Assembly (NCBI RefSeq): GCF_033100115.1
Contig: NZ_CP136910.1
Coordinates: 2,418,001 to 2,482,000, forward strand
Length of the DNA stretch: 64,000 nucleotides
Origin: Anaerocolumna sp. AGMB13020
GTDB lineage: Bacteria > Bacillota > Clostridia > Lachnospirales > Lachnospiraceae
Direction: 5' to 3'
Part shown: in pieces, positions 36,573 through 44,858 of the stretch
Layout of the letters: each line of letters starts with the position of its first letter
Numbering within the stretch: position 1 is the first letter of the stretch
Program-made: the position numbers and the translations under genes
Notes under the pieces: generated by a model
Seen by the model: the letters and a program-made list of their open reading frames with translations, nothing else
Databases searched by the model: none
Told to the model about the DNA's origin: nothing

Positions 36573-37240
36573 CTTTCTCTGATACCTCCGTCCTCCATGA
36601 CCAGTATGCGATCGGCGATTTGAGCGATTTCCTCATCATGAGTTATCATAACCAGGGTCTGACCATATTTTAGAGCAGACATTTTCAGCAGGCCTATGAC
36701 TTCCTCCCCTGTTCTGGAGTCCAGATTCCCTGTAGGTTCATCTGCTAAAATGATATCAGGTTTTACTGACAATGCCCTGGCTATAGCCACTCTCTGCTGC
36801 TGTCCTCCGGACAGGGTATAGGGCAGGTTGTGAATCTTACTGTCAATACCCAGTGTAGCTATAATATCCCGTATGAACTCTTTATCAAACTGTCTGTTGT
36901 CGAGTCCTATGGGCAAGACAACGTTTTCCCAAACGTTAATGGAAGAGATCAGATTATAGGCCTGAAAAACAAATCCAATCTTTCTTCTTCTGAAAACAGT
37001 AAGTTCCTCCTCTTTCAGACCAAAAATATCCTTACCGTTTATTAAAACTTTCCCGCCTGTGGGTGTGTCGAGTCCCCCAAGCATATGTAACAGGGTACTC
37101 TTTCCTGAACCTGACTTTCCTAATATCGTAACAAACTCTCCTTGCTTTATGGCAATGGAAGCATTGTGAACTGCTTTTACCACATTTTCTCCCTTACCGT
37201 AATACTTACATAAATCTTTACTTTCCAAGACTGTATTCAT
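36569..37240 (-). CDS. ABC transporter ATP-binding protein (MacB/LolD type)
   Basis: A 223-residue ATPase: Walker A G-K-S-G-S-G-K-S-T near residue 39, Q-loop F-Q-A-Y-N-L, signature L-S-G-G-Q-Q-Q-R near 143, Walker B I-I-L-A-D-E-P-T-G-N-L-D, and switch His in I-T-H-D. It works with the overlapping permease. The ATG has GAAAGGGG 7 nt upstream. The 273-nt region before it contains a TATAAT (37454-37459 on the minus strand) without a good -35 box, about 70 nt from the palindrome at 37514-37539, consistent with regulator-dependent expression. Confidence 0.93.
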   Translation of the reverse strand: MNTVLESKDLCKYYGKGENVVKAVHNASIAIKQGEFVTILGKSGSGKSTLLHMLGGLDTPTGGKVLINGKDIFGLKEEELTVFRRRKIGFVFQAYNLISSINVWENVVLPIGLDNRQFDKEFIRDIIATLGIDSKIHNLPYTLSGGQQQRVAIARALSVKPDIILADEPTGNLDSRTGEEVIGLLKMSALKYGQTLVMITHDEEIAQIADRILVMEDGGIRER

Positions 37241-37513
37241 TTATAATAACCCCTTTCTCATTTTTACCTTAGAGCCTTTACATTTCATATAAAACTACCT
37301 AATCAGTACTATGTTATATTATATATTTCAGCAATATCCTCTGCCTGTAAGAATACCAGTCAAAGTAGTTATACAATGGAATCTTAGGTATCTTACTGTC
37401 ATAACTGATATTATTACTGTGCTTCCACGACAAAGTTTATACTTAATCCTTGAATTATACTATATTCCTAACTATAACAGCCTTCCCTTTCCATACCCTT
37501 ACAGAACAGGAAA

Positions 37514-37539
37514 AAAGTCTTACAATTCTGTAAGACTTT
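37514..37539 (-). promoter_or_regulatory. Palindrome spanning the kinase stop codon: terminator and possible operator
   Basis: A perfect inverted repeat AAAGTCTTACA-ATTC-TGTAAGACTTT. On the minus strand it is followed by T residues, so it can end the regulator-kinase transcript; the kinase TAA lies within it. Its core TTACA-N4-TGTAA matches the same box found before the Bce-like ABC genes at 16024-16037, so it may also bind the regulator to drive the ABC genes. Confidence 0.6.
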
Positions 37540-38794
37540 CACTTATATATGGTAGTTGTATAATAAAACAGCTTCCTTTACTTCCATTTCCTTTACCGGA
37601 GCTAACCGTTACGATTCCCCTTTGTCTGGTTATTATCTCCCTGGTCAGGTAAAGTCCCACCCCTGAACCGTTCTGACTCTTAACCTCACGTGAGTTTCCA
37701 CGGTAAAAGCGTTTAAATATCTCATGATATTCTTCTTTTGGTATTCCGATTCCTTCATCGGAGATCTCTATTCGTAAGGAAGAGACCCACTTTGCCATCG
37801 TTATGGTTATACAACTGCCCGCTTCACTATATTTTATCCCGTTATCCAGAAGATTTACCACAGCTTCACACATCCAGCCAGCATCGTGGGGTATAATAAG
37901 GCTCTGCAGTTCTTCCGCTGCTTCCATGGCAATTTCTATCTGCTTTGCTTCTGCCTTCTGGTACACACGATTAACTGCCTCCAGCAGGGTATTAAAGATA
38001 TTTGCTTCCGCAATCTTTATCTCAATCAAACCGGTTTCTAACCTTGAAATATTGATTAATGCTGCCAGAAGATTTTCAAGCCCTGCTAGCATAGCACCGG
38101 AACGGTGTAAGAACTCCTGTCTCTCTTCAAGGCTGATATCTTCTCTTCTTAGTATTTCAAAACAGGCTTTCAAAGCTGCCACCGGAGTTTTAAGCTGGTG
38201 GGAGATATCTGTTACCAGGGTCTTGGTTTCATTTTTTTCCCTGTTAATAAGTTCTTCCTTCATTTTAAAATAACTCCCCAAAGATTCCAGTTGGATAAAA
38301 ATCCTTTTAATAGCAGATTCCTTTTCGCTAAGCGCCTCATAGTCTGTTATTCTATAATCCCCCTTACTGTAATCGGCAAGCAGTCCTTCGAGGTTGTTAA
38401 GCCCACTCCGTACCAGCTTTCGGTTGTTCCTCCATAACCAGATTAATATAACAAGAACAGTACAATAAAAGCATAAAGAACATACGCCGATTGTTATCAG
38501 TTTAACCTTTAGTTCCTGGCTGTAGACATTATCAATGCCGCTGAAGTATCCATATTCTTTCAGAATATCCTCGCCTATACTTTCATTGCTTATTTTCTGT
38601 CCTTTTAGCAGTTCAGAAGCAAGCCTTAAAAAATCTGTATTTTCTGGGTTCTCTGCTGCAATGCTGCTGATTATCTGAATCTTCTCCCTGTAATTCTGAT
38701 ATTCTCCCCAGGATAAACCTGCAGCTGCCAAAAACACCAAAAAAAACAGGAGCACCGCGGCTGTTATATATTTCTTCTGCATTCCTGATTCCAT
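37520..38794 (-). CDS. Sensor histidine kinase of the second ABC module
   Basis: A 424-residue kinase: membrane segments at about residues 12-30 and 97-120, a ~65-residue extracellular loop between them, H-box D-I-S-H-Q-L-K-T-P-V near 200, N-box near 310, G1 D-E-G-I-G-I-P near 352, and G2 G-S-G-V-G-L-Y near 383. The extracellular loop distinguishes it from the short-loop BceS kinase at 16137. Its first ~30 bp overlap the end of the response regulator gene, so both are translated together. It presumably controls the ATPase-permease pair downstream. Confidence 0.9.
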   Translation of the reverse strand: MESGMQKKYITAAVLLFFLVFLAAAGLSWGEYQNYREKIQIISSIAAENPENTDFLRLASELLKGQKISNESIGEDILKEYGYFSGIDNVYSQELKVKLITIGVCSLCFYCTVLVILIWLWRNNRKLVRSGLNNLEGLLADYSKGDYRITDYEALSEKESAIKRIFIQLESLGSYFKMKEELINREKNETKTLVTDISHQLKTPVAALKACFEILRREDISLEERQEFLHRSGAMLAGLENLLAALINISRLETGLIEIKIAEANIFNTLLEAVNRVYQKAEAKQIEIAMEAAEELQSLIIPHDAGWMCEAVVNLLDNGIKYSEAGSCITITMAKWVSSLRIEISDEGIGIPKEEYHEIFKRFYRGNSREVKSQNGSGVGLYLTREIITRQRGIVTVSSGKGNGSKGSCFIIQLPYISESLTEL

Positions 38795-39504
38795 AAATAT
38801 CCCATTCCTCTTATATTTTTAATATACTCAGGTTTGGTACTGTCTGGTTCTATCTTCTCTCTGAGTCTCCTTATATTGACTGCCACTGTATTCTCATCCG
38901 CAAAATTGCCATCCATATCAAAAAGCTGCTCTAATATCTGGTTCTTGGACAAAATCTGCTTTGGGTGCTCTAAGAATAATCGAAGCAGCTTCCATTCATT
39001 TTTTGTAAGATCGATATAATTACCTTCTATTTGAACACGCATATCAGATATAGAAAATTTTATTCTGCCAGACTCTATTACATCTGAACATGCCGGACTC
39101 TGTTTTCGAAAATAAGCTGCCACCTTCATAGTTAGTACAGACAGACTGAAGGGTTTTGTCACATAGTCATCTGCACCGGCTTCATATCCTATGACCTGGT
39201 CCGCTTCTCTGTCCATTGCTGTAAGACATATGATATGTACCTGGCTCACTTTTCGGACTTCACGGATGAATATTAGTCCGTTGCCATCTGGCAGGGTAAT
39301 ATCACAAACAATAAGCTGAGGCTTTACTTTCTGAAATAACCGCCTGGCTTCTCCAAGTGAAAAACAGGAATATACCTGATATCCTTCCTTTTCCAACAGG
39401 AAGGCAATACTTCTGTTAACACTGTCTTCGTCCTCAAGGATTAATATCCGGTTCCTGGTTGAAATATTAGGTTGTAGTAAATCTGTATTATTATTGTAAT
39501 TCAT
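38764..39504 (-). CDS. OmpR-family response regulator
   Basis: A 246-residue regulator. A ~17-residue Asn/Gln-rich leader precedes the receiver domain, with acidic residues in L-E-D-E-D near 24-27, phospho-acceptor Asp in V-C-D-I-T-L-P near 67, and Lys in V-T-K-P-F near 118. A winged-helix DNA-binding domain follows (about 150-240), ending G-M-G-Y-L-W. It is the first gene of the regulator-kinase-ATPase-permease module. Confidence 0.92.
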   Translation of the reverse strand: MNYNNNTDLLQPNISTRNRILILEDEDSVNRSIAFLLEKEGYQVYSCFSLGEARRLFQKVKPQLIVCDITLPDGNGLIFIREVRKVSQVHIICLTAMDREADQVIGYEAGADDYVTKPFSLSVLTMKVAAYFRKQSPACSDVIESGRIKFSISDMRVQIEGNYIDLTKNEWKLLRLFLEHPKQILSKNQILEQLFDMDGNFADENTVAVNIRRLREKIEPDSTKPEYIKNIRGMGYLWNQECRRNI

Positions 39505-39649
39505 GCCTATGTCCTTTATTGAGTTGTTCAGTAAACGGTACTATATAATTTTACCCGGAACTATTTTCCATTTTTTTGAAACATCACTATATTTTAAAGT
39601 TTTATTTTAAGCTATTATTTTAAGTCTTTATTTTTAGACCTTAATTTTA

Positions 39650-39794
39650 GGCTTTAATCTCAGGCTTTAATCTCAGGCTTTTAATCTCAGGCTTTAATCT
39701 TAGGCTTTAATCTCAGGCTTTAATCTTAGGCTTTAATCTCAGGCTTTAATCTCAGGCTTTTAATCTCAGGCTTTAATCTCAGGCTTTAATTTTA
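39650..39794. repeat. Tandem repeat, 11 units of GGCTTTAATCTCA
   Basis: Eleven contiguous units: nine of 13 bp and two of 14 bp (an extra T in the T-run), with occasional C-to-T changes (CTTA for CTCA). There is no spacer, so it is not a CRISPR array, and no open frame. It lies in the 750-bp gap 39505-40254 between the regulator gene start and the terminator of the acetyltransferase gene. The rest of that gap is AT-rich with no other clear feature. Copy number may vary between strains. Confidence 0.85.
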
Positions 39795-40180
39795 ACTATA
39801 TTGTCATATCCTATCTCAAATATAGCTGTAATTTTCATATATTACAACCTTTTTCTGGAATAACATGATGGTAAGTGACTCTGGCAAAAATAAATGAAAC
39901 ATAATACTTTCTGGTCAAATTCATATATTTTCTGGCACAGCTCAATTATTTTATTAAATTTTTTCTCTAACTTTTTCTCTAGCTTTAGCATTTTCTATAA
40001 TATAATAAACTTTCAAATAATTTAAAGTCATATACTGAATCTACGTTATCTGTTGATCTATTGCCTTGTAAAAGCATTATCCAGAATGAGGGCACAATTT
40101 CCTTCTCTTGATTTTCGATTATAAATTATAATAACTATGAATTTTTAACCTTGAACTAAAAGCAACCGTAAAATACATAA

Positions 40181-40243
40181 TAAATCCCAAGGATTTATCT
40201 TATCGAAGAATGTATTCGACAGAGTATAGGCCCTTGGGATTTA
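40181..40243 (-). terminator. Terminator after the acetyltransferase gene
   Basis: TAAATCCCAAGG (40181-40192) pairs with its complement at 40232-40243; the long loop contains an inner TCGAA/TTCGA stem. It lies 11 nt past the stop codon; T-rich sequence follows on the minus strand. Confidence 0.75.
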
Positions 40244-40254
40244 ACATATAAACA

Positions 40255-40704
40255 CTAAATAATATTCAATTTATACACTTCTTCGTCATCTACCACTTCT
40301 CCAGTAGTAACAAAACCTGCTTTTTCATATAAACCCTTTGCCATTATATTATCCAATGCAACAGATAAATAAATTTCCTTACATTGAAATTGCTTTTTCA
40401 TTTCTTCAAGAATCAATGCCAGGGCCTGCTTGCCATAGCCTTTTCCCTGATACCTTCTGTCAAGCATCAGCCTGCATATCTCATAGATATTCTCTTCTTC
40501 GCACAAGCCATACATGGCAAAACCTATAAGGTTATCCTCAGCCTCAATTGCTTTGGTTACCCAGCCCTTTTCATATATCGACTGTACGATGGAGTATGCA
40601 TTAGAAGCCACATATTTTTCGCCAATGGTATGGCTGCCATCTTCGTTTGAAGTAAGCAGGATTACCGCTTCCCAGTTTTCTTTCGTTATATCTGCAAGTC
40701 TCAT
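40255..40704 (-). CDS. GNAT-family N-acetyltransferase (diamine/spermidine type)
   Basis: A 149-residue single-domain acetyltransferase. The acetyl-CoA site R-R-Y-Q-G-K-G-Y-G is near residues 82-90, preceded by I-C-R-L-M-L-D, and V-A-L-D-N-I-M-A-K-G-L-Y-E-K-A-G-F near 115-131 closes the fold. The order resembles the BltD/PaiA/SpeG group that acetylates polyamines, but GNAT substrates are hard to assign. AAGGATGG lies 7 nt before ATG. It is the last ordinary gene before the accessory island. Confidence 0.82.
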   Translation of the reverse strand: MRLADITKENWEAVILLTSNEDGSHTIGEKYVASNAYSIVQSIYEKGWVTKAIEAEDNLIGFAMYGLCEEENIYEICRLMLDRRYQGKGYGKQALALILEEMKKQFQCKEIYLSVALDNIMAKGLYEKAGFVTTGEVVDDEEVYKLNII

Positions 40705-40852
40705 TTATTATCCATCCTTTTTAAAGAGGCGAAACGCTCTCTGTTATTCTTTGCTTTTTATTCTTCATAAATGCTCCTCCTTTCTCAGCTGATTCTATGT
40801 AAGATAGTTAACTGCATTATTTATTTTACAATTATAACATTCTTACTTCTAA

Positions 40853-40972
40853 TGAGCCAGGTAAACTTCGTATTTATATATTCTATACAGTAAACTTGCG
40901 GAAATGCCATAGGTATGCAATGGAGTTCCTTCGAATGAATTCAAATAGTCCTAACTATAATCCAGCAAAAAA
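40853..40972. repeat. Diverged copy of the prfA 3' flank, left part
   Basis: Bases 40853-40918 closely match 50879-50935 (shared AGCCAGGTAAA, TTCGTATTTA, ATATTCTATACAGTAA, GCCATAG), and after a less similar stretch the match resumes at CAAATAGTC and ends in GCAAAAAA (40965-40972). In the right-hand copy this sequence leads straight into the prfA terminator. Here it is interrupted by the IS elements and resumes at 43962. No gene is seen in 40705-41010. Confidence 0.75.
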
Positions 40973-41071
40973 CCGGTTCTATAATAAATGTTGGGGTATG
41001 TTAAAAACATTGATGTGACCCCAATAAGTTAGACTTTATTGCGTAGTAGTTTATAATTGCTACGCAATTAT

Positions 41072-41872
41072 TTATGCAGCCGTGAGGCTAAGCCTGTATT
41101 CCACAGGGCTCATCCATCCTAGTTTCTCTTTAATTCGTTTCTCGTTATAATACTTTATGTATTTGTCTATTGTCCCTTTTAGGTGCTCATAGCTGTAATA
41201 AATCATACCATAATACATCTCCTGTTTCATAATTCCAAAGAAATTTTCCATAACAGAATTATCATGACAGTTTCCTTTCCGGGACATACTTTGGAAGACT
41301 TTATTTTCTTTCAGAGTATAACTATAAGCCTTCATCTGGTAAGCCCATCCTTGATCCGAATGAAATGTACGCCTGTACTTACAATCGCTTGTAATTTTAA
41401 TGGCTTCATTTAAAGCATTCATTATATTCTCGGCAGATGGTCGTTGTGAAACACCATAGCTAATTATTTCTCTATTACACATATCCATAAATGGATCCAG
41501 ATAGAGTTTCTTGATAATTATTCGTCCTTTATCATCTATATCATAATACTTAAATTCAGAGGTGTCTGTTGTAATCTTTTGGTGTGGAATATGAGTTTCA
41601 AACCTCCTATGAATTCTATTAGGAGCAACCTTACCCACCTTGCCTTTATAAGAACTGTATTTACGACTTTTCCTGGTAAACGAAGTAACTTGAAGACCTA
41701 GCTTCTGAACAATTCGTTGAACACATTTCTTGTTTACAACGAGTCTCTGTTTTCTTAATTCTCCATAAATCCGACGATAGCCGAAATCCTTATTTTCCTT
41801 TCTAATTTCAAGGATTCGTTGTTCGAGATCCTTATTTGGCTTTTCTCTATCAAAGCGTTTTTGCCAGTACAT
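41072..41872 (-). CDS. IS3-family transposase OrfB (integrase catalytic part)
   Basis: A 266-residue reading frame with a helix-turn-helix_21-like start (D-F-G-Y-R-R-I-Y near residue 31) and the rve/DDE integrase core: first Asp in T-D-T-S-E-F, second in H-S-D-Q-G-W-A-Y near 170, and Glu in N-S-V-M-E-N-F-F-G near 207. It probably is not translated alone. The frame is open upstream into orfA, and a -1 shift on the A6 run at 41956-41961 gives a continuous OrfAB with the linking stretch A-R-I-I-H-S-L-R-G-D-F-K-L-K-D-I-L-A-F, typical for this family. Intact. Confidence 0.93.
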   Translation of the reverse strand: MYWQKRFDREKPNKDLEQRILEIRKENKDFGYRRIYGELRKQRLVVNKKCVQRIVQKLGLQVTSFTRKSRKYSSYKGKVGKVAPNRIHRRFETHIPHQKITTDTSEFKYYDIDDKGRIIIKKLYLDPFMDMCNREIISYGVSQRPSAENIMNALNEAIKITSDCKYRRTFHSDQGWAYQMKAYSYTLKENKVFQSMSRKGNCHDNSVMENFFGIMKQEMYYGMIYYSYEHLKGTIDKYIKYYNEKRIKEKLGWMSPVEYRLSLTAA

Positions 41873-41913
41873 ATAGGTCGCTTTAGGAAAACCTGTGAAT
41901 GCGAGAATATCTT

Positions 41914-42483
41914 TTAGTTTGAAGTCTCCTCGGAGGCTGTGGATGATTCTCGCTGTTTTTTCAGAAGAGCTTCCTCCTCTAAACGCAGCCTCCTCAGTTC
42001 TTTTAAATAGGTATTCTCTATTCTTAACTTGAGATTTTCATCTTCAAGTTTTTTTAAATACTCAGAATTATTGCTTGTAGCTTCGATATTTGTAGATTTG
42101 CTTTCTTTTGGCTCAGACACTTTGGAACGCCGCCCCTTTCGTTTGGTTCGTAAAGCATCAGGACCAGCAATTCTAAAATCATTTACCCACTTAGTAATTA
42201 AAGGTGGATTGTTTAAGCCAACTGATAGAGCCAACTCCTGATAAGAGACCTCTGTTGATAAATATAACTCTACCACATGAAGTTTAAATTCAAAAGCATA
42301 TGTTTCGTTTTTCCTAGAACGCATTAATCCTCTATTACCTAATTCTTTATACGCATTTACCCATTTACGTATTGGTGTATTTGAAGAAAATCCATATTTC
42401 TTAGCTAAAAAATCAACTCCGCCCTGTTGTTTAAGATACTCTTCAACTATTTGTTTCTTAAATTCAAAACTATATTTTGCCAT
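41914..42483 (-). CDS. IS3-family transposase OrfA
   Basis: A 189-residue DNA-binding protein with two helix-turn-helix units (about residues 5-55 and 65-110), each with the pattern F-K-x-x-V-V/I-E-x-Y-L, then a Lys/Ser-rich linker and a leucine-rich coiled coil (about 135-175) ending near a frameshift site. A strong GGGAGGTCAG site precedes the ATG. The -1 site AAAAAA (41956-41961) is read as Lys-Lys in frame 0. Confidence 0.9.
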   Translation of the reverse strand: MAKYSFEFKKQIVEEYLKQQGGVDFLAKKYGFSSNTPIRKWVNAYKELGNRGLMRSRKNETYAFEFKLHVVELYLSTEVSYQELALSVGLNNPPLITKWVNDFRIAGPDALRTKRKGRRSKVSEPKESKSTNIEATSNNSEYLKKLEDENLKLRIENTYLKELRRLRLEEEALLKKQRESSTASEETSN

Positions 42484-42569
42484 GAAAAAACTGACCTCCC
42501 AATCGTTAGATTTTTAGGTCTAACTTTTGGGGGTCAGTTCATATACTTCCAACATTTTTAAGTTTATAT

Positions 42570-43961
42570 TAAAATACATCTATACAAAGCCTCTTATAGA
42601 ATGAACGTCGTCCAAAACACACATTTTAAAAGGAGGTTTTATATAGATGCACTCTAATTGTACCAAGAATCTTTTAAATTTAGAAGATATTTTTATTAAA
42701 AAAATTGTTCATGGTGATCACCATGTTAGGGTATTTATTGAGACTAATCCTTCCTTTCAGACTTGCCCATCCTGCGGTAATCAAACCAAACGCATTCACG
42801 ATTACCGTTACCAGCATATTAAGGATCTCCCTTTTCAGATGAAAGATACATACTTAGTCCTTAAGAAAAGGCGATATGTTTGTAAGTGTGGAAAAAAGTT
42901 TACTGAAAAATATCCTTTTCTTCCTTCTTATCAACGACGTACCTTACGGCTCTCCTATAAGATTATTGACCAGCTCAGAAATCTCGTAAGTATCAAGTCC
43001 GTTGCGGAAGCTACGAATGTATCGGTAAGTACTGTTACTAGGCTTTTGGACACCGTTAGTTATCCTGCCCCCTCTCTTCCAGAATGCATATCCATTGATG
43101 AATTTAAGGGAAATACGGATGCCGGTAAATATCAATGCATTCTTACAGATGCCAGAAAACATCGTATATTAGACATATTACCAGACAGAACGCAGAGCCA
43201 CTTAAGTTCCTATTTCAGAGAAATGAATCGGCGGAACGCTACCGCGTAAAATTCTTCGTTTGTGATATGTGGGAACCTTATGTAAATCTGGCAAAGGCAT
43301 ACTTCCCCAACGCAATCATTATCATTGATAAATATCATTTCATAAGATACGTTACATGGGCCATAGAAAACGTCAGAAAAAGGCTCCAAAAAACAATGCC
43401 TGCAAACTTAAGAAAGTACTATAAGAGAAGCCGTAGGCTAATTTTAACTCGTTATAAAAAACTAAAGGAAGAGAACAAAAAGGCCTGTGATCTCATGCTA
43501 CTTTATAATGATGATCTACGGAAAGCCCATTTTCTAAAGGAATGGTTCTATGATATTTGCCAGAACGAGAAATATTCCTATCAGCGAACAGCTTTCTGGG
43601 ATTGGGTTAAGGCAGCTGAAAAATCAGGAATTCCCGAATTTGAAGAATGTGCAAAGACATACCGAAACTGGTCAGAAGGAATACTAAATGCCCTCAAGTA
43701 TAAATACACGAATGGCCCCACCGAAGGCTATAATAATAAAATCAAGGTACTCAAGAGAATATCTTTTGGAGTCCGAAACTTCAAACGTTTTCGGACAAGA
43801 ATAATACACTGCTCTATTTGATTAGATTGGACGACGTAAAATTAAGAGGCTTATTTGGCATGCCCAGAAACATCAATTATAGATGTAATTACCAAAATAG
43901 CTCTAAATATAGCAATGGAGCGGGATTCAAAGAATCCCACCCCAACTATTGACACAGAGCC
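42570..43961 (+). mobile_element. ISL3-family element, copy 1 (defective)
   Basis: A 1392-bp unit nearly identical to 49477-50869 (1393 bp). The right end closes with the ISL3-type terminus whose complement begins GGCTCTGTGTCAATAGTTGG (43961 inward). The left end, TAAAATACATCTATAC, has no matching terminal repeat in either copy. A pair of internal inverted repeats, AAGCCTCTTA...ACGTCGTCCAA, flanks the gene (about 42588-42616 and 43827-43853). No target duplication is apparent. Confidence 0.85.
42647..43821 (+). pseudogene. ISL3-family transposase, frameshifted
   Basis: Copy of the intact 391-residue transposase at 49554-50729. Around 43230 it has lost one base: AATCGGCGG here against AATCGCGCGG there. 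Two frames result, 42647-43249 (zinc-finger and helix-turn-helix part) and 43135-43821 (catalytic part). It is otherwise almost identical, so the lesion is recent or a sequencing error. Confidence 0.9.
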
Positions 43962-44100
43962 AAAAAACCCGTCTCAGAAAACTGAAACGGGTCTGCTATC
44001 TAATATCTTATTTCATTATTCATTCCTAAATAATACCTATCAAATATATATTTAGTTATTCTCACTCATACTTGCCAGCTTGGCAGCCTGGTCTGCTGCT
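43962..44100 (-). pseudogene. Diverged remnant of the prfA terminator and last 15 codons
   Basis: 43967-43992 repeats the prfA terminator (ACCCGT...ACGGGT). 44052-44099, read on the minus strand, encodes [15 protein letters not shown] plus stop, identical in protein to the end of the true prfA (51081). Four codons differ, all at synonymous third positions (Ala, Asp, Ala, Glu). Similarity ends sharply at about 44100, where the reverse-transcriptase fragment begins. Confidence 0.88.
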
Positions 44101-44440
44101 CGCCACATAAATATCCTCTGATATCCGCTTCATATATAAATCTTACTTTCTTCTTTACTATGCAGTTTCTTAGTTCTCTGAGTGCATGATGCCGATTTCT
44201 TCCCGGTCTGAAACTATAAGAGAAATCCATAAATTCTTGTTCATACATAGCATCGAGAATTCTTGCGACAGCACGTTGAACCAGTCTGTCTTCTACTGTA
44301 GGAATTCCTAAAGGTCGTGTTTTCCCATTCCCTTTTGGAATTTCTACCCGTCTAACTGGTGGTGCTTGGTTTTTCTTTTCTTTCATTCTCTGCCATATAT
44401 TAGCTACTCTTTCATCAATGTTGCATGCATACCGCTTCCT
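44101..44440 (-). pseudogene. Group II intron reverse transcriptase/maturase, fragment
   Basis: About 110 residues of the N-terminal RT region: P-V-R-R-V-E-I-P-K-G-N-G-K-T-R-P-L-G-I-P-T (broken here as two runs, V-R-R-V-E-I-P-K and R-P-L-G-I-P-T), then D-R-L-V-Q-R-A-V, S-Y-S-F-R-P-G-R, and E-A-D-I-R-G-Y. It stops before the catalytic YADD box, where the frame runs into the prfA remnant. The frame is open upstream of the first ATG (44386) to at least 44440. GC-rich sequence at about 44600-44720 may be remnant intron RNA, but that is uncertain. Not functional. Confidence 0.8.
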
Positions 44441-44742
44441 ATATACCGAGGGATTCCTCCGTGCTGCTTTCCAGTCTCTTCACACGTTCCATTCTTTGCC
44501 AATATGCACAAGGCTCGACTTCCCTTTGTTCTCCTTTTGGAGACCTTTTTAACGACACGGTAGAATTCACTTAATGTTACGGTCTGCATGATTGCTCGCA
44601 CTTCTTATCGAAGTTACTTTACCCACTCGCTTAGCACCCTATATTACTGTAACGCACCGAGTTTGGCTACACGGCTCACTGACGATTACCGTGACCGGAC
44701 TTACACCGGCAAGTGTGGCCCAGCTTCGCTGGACACACTGCA

Positions 44743-44779
44743 TAAAAAAGAGCGGTTCACTATTATTTAGTGTGAACCG
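44743..44779 (-). terminator. Terminator after the serine hydrolase locus
   Basis: CGGTTCAC (44753-44760) pairs with GTGAACCG (44772-44779); on the minus strand it is followed by CTCTTTTTT. It lies about 80 nt beyond the stop codon of the broken serine hydrolase gene. Confidence 0.75.
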
Positions 44780-44858
44780 ACCCTTTTTAATAAAATTCTT
44801 CTCCTTGAAGTTCCTTCGTTAGTTTTTCTATTTCTCCTTTTTCCCTTACTTTACACCA

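Larger units (their letters stand above)
41011..42541 (-). mobile_element. IS3-family insertion sequence
   Basis: A 1531-bp element bounded by 24-nt imperfect inverted repeats: left TGATGTGACCCCAATAAGTT and onward (from 41011), right the complement of TGAACTGACCCCCAAAAGTT and onward (ending 42541), both continuing AGAC, with four mismatches. It carries overlapping orfA and orfB on the minus strand. I see no clear direct target duplication (flanks CAT and TAT). Confidence 0.9.

Noticed and set aside
39650..39794. CRISPR array
   Set aside because: Repeats are 13-14 bp and contiguous, with no spacers and no cas genes nearby.
43135..43821. Separate small transposase gene
   Set aside because: It is the second half of the ISL3 transposase, out of frame because of a one-base deletion; the intact copy at 49554 shows the continuous protein.
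44404..44601. 65-residue minus-strand reading frame as a separate gene
   Set aside because: It overlaps the open upstream part of the reverse-transcriptase frame in another frame, has no recognisable motif, and lies in remnant intron sequence.
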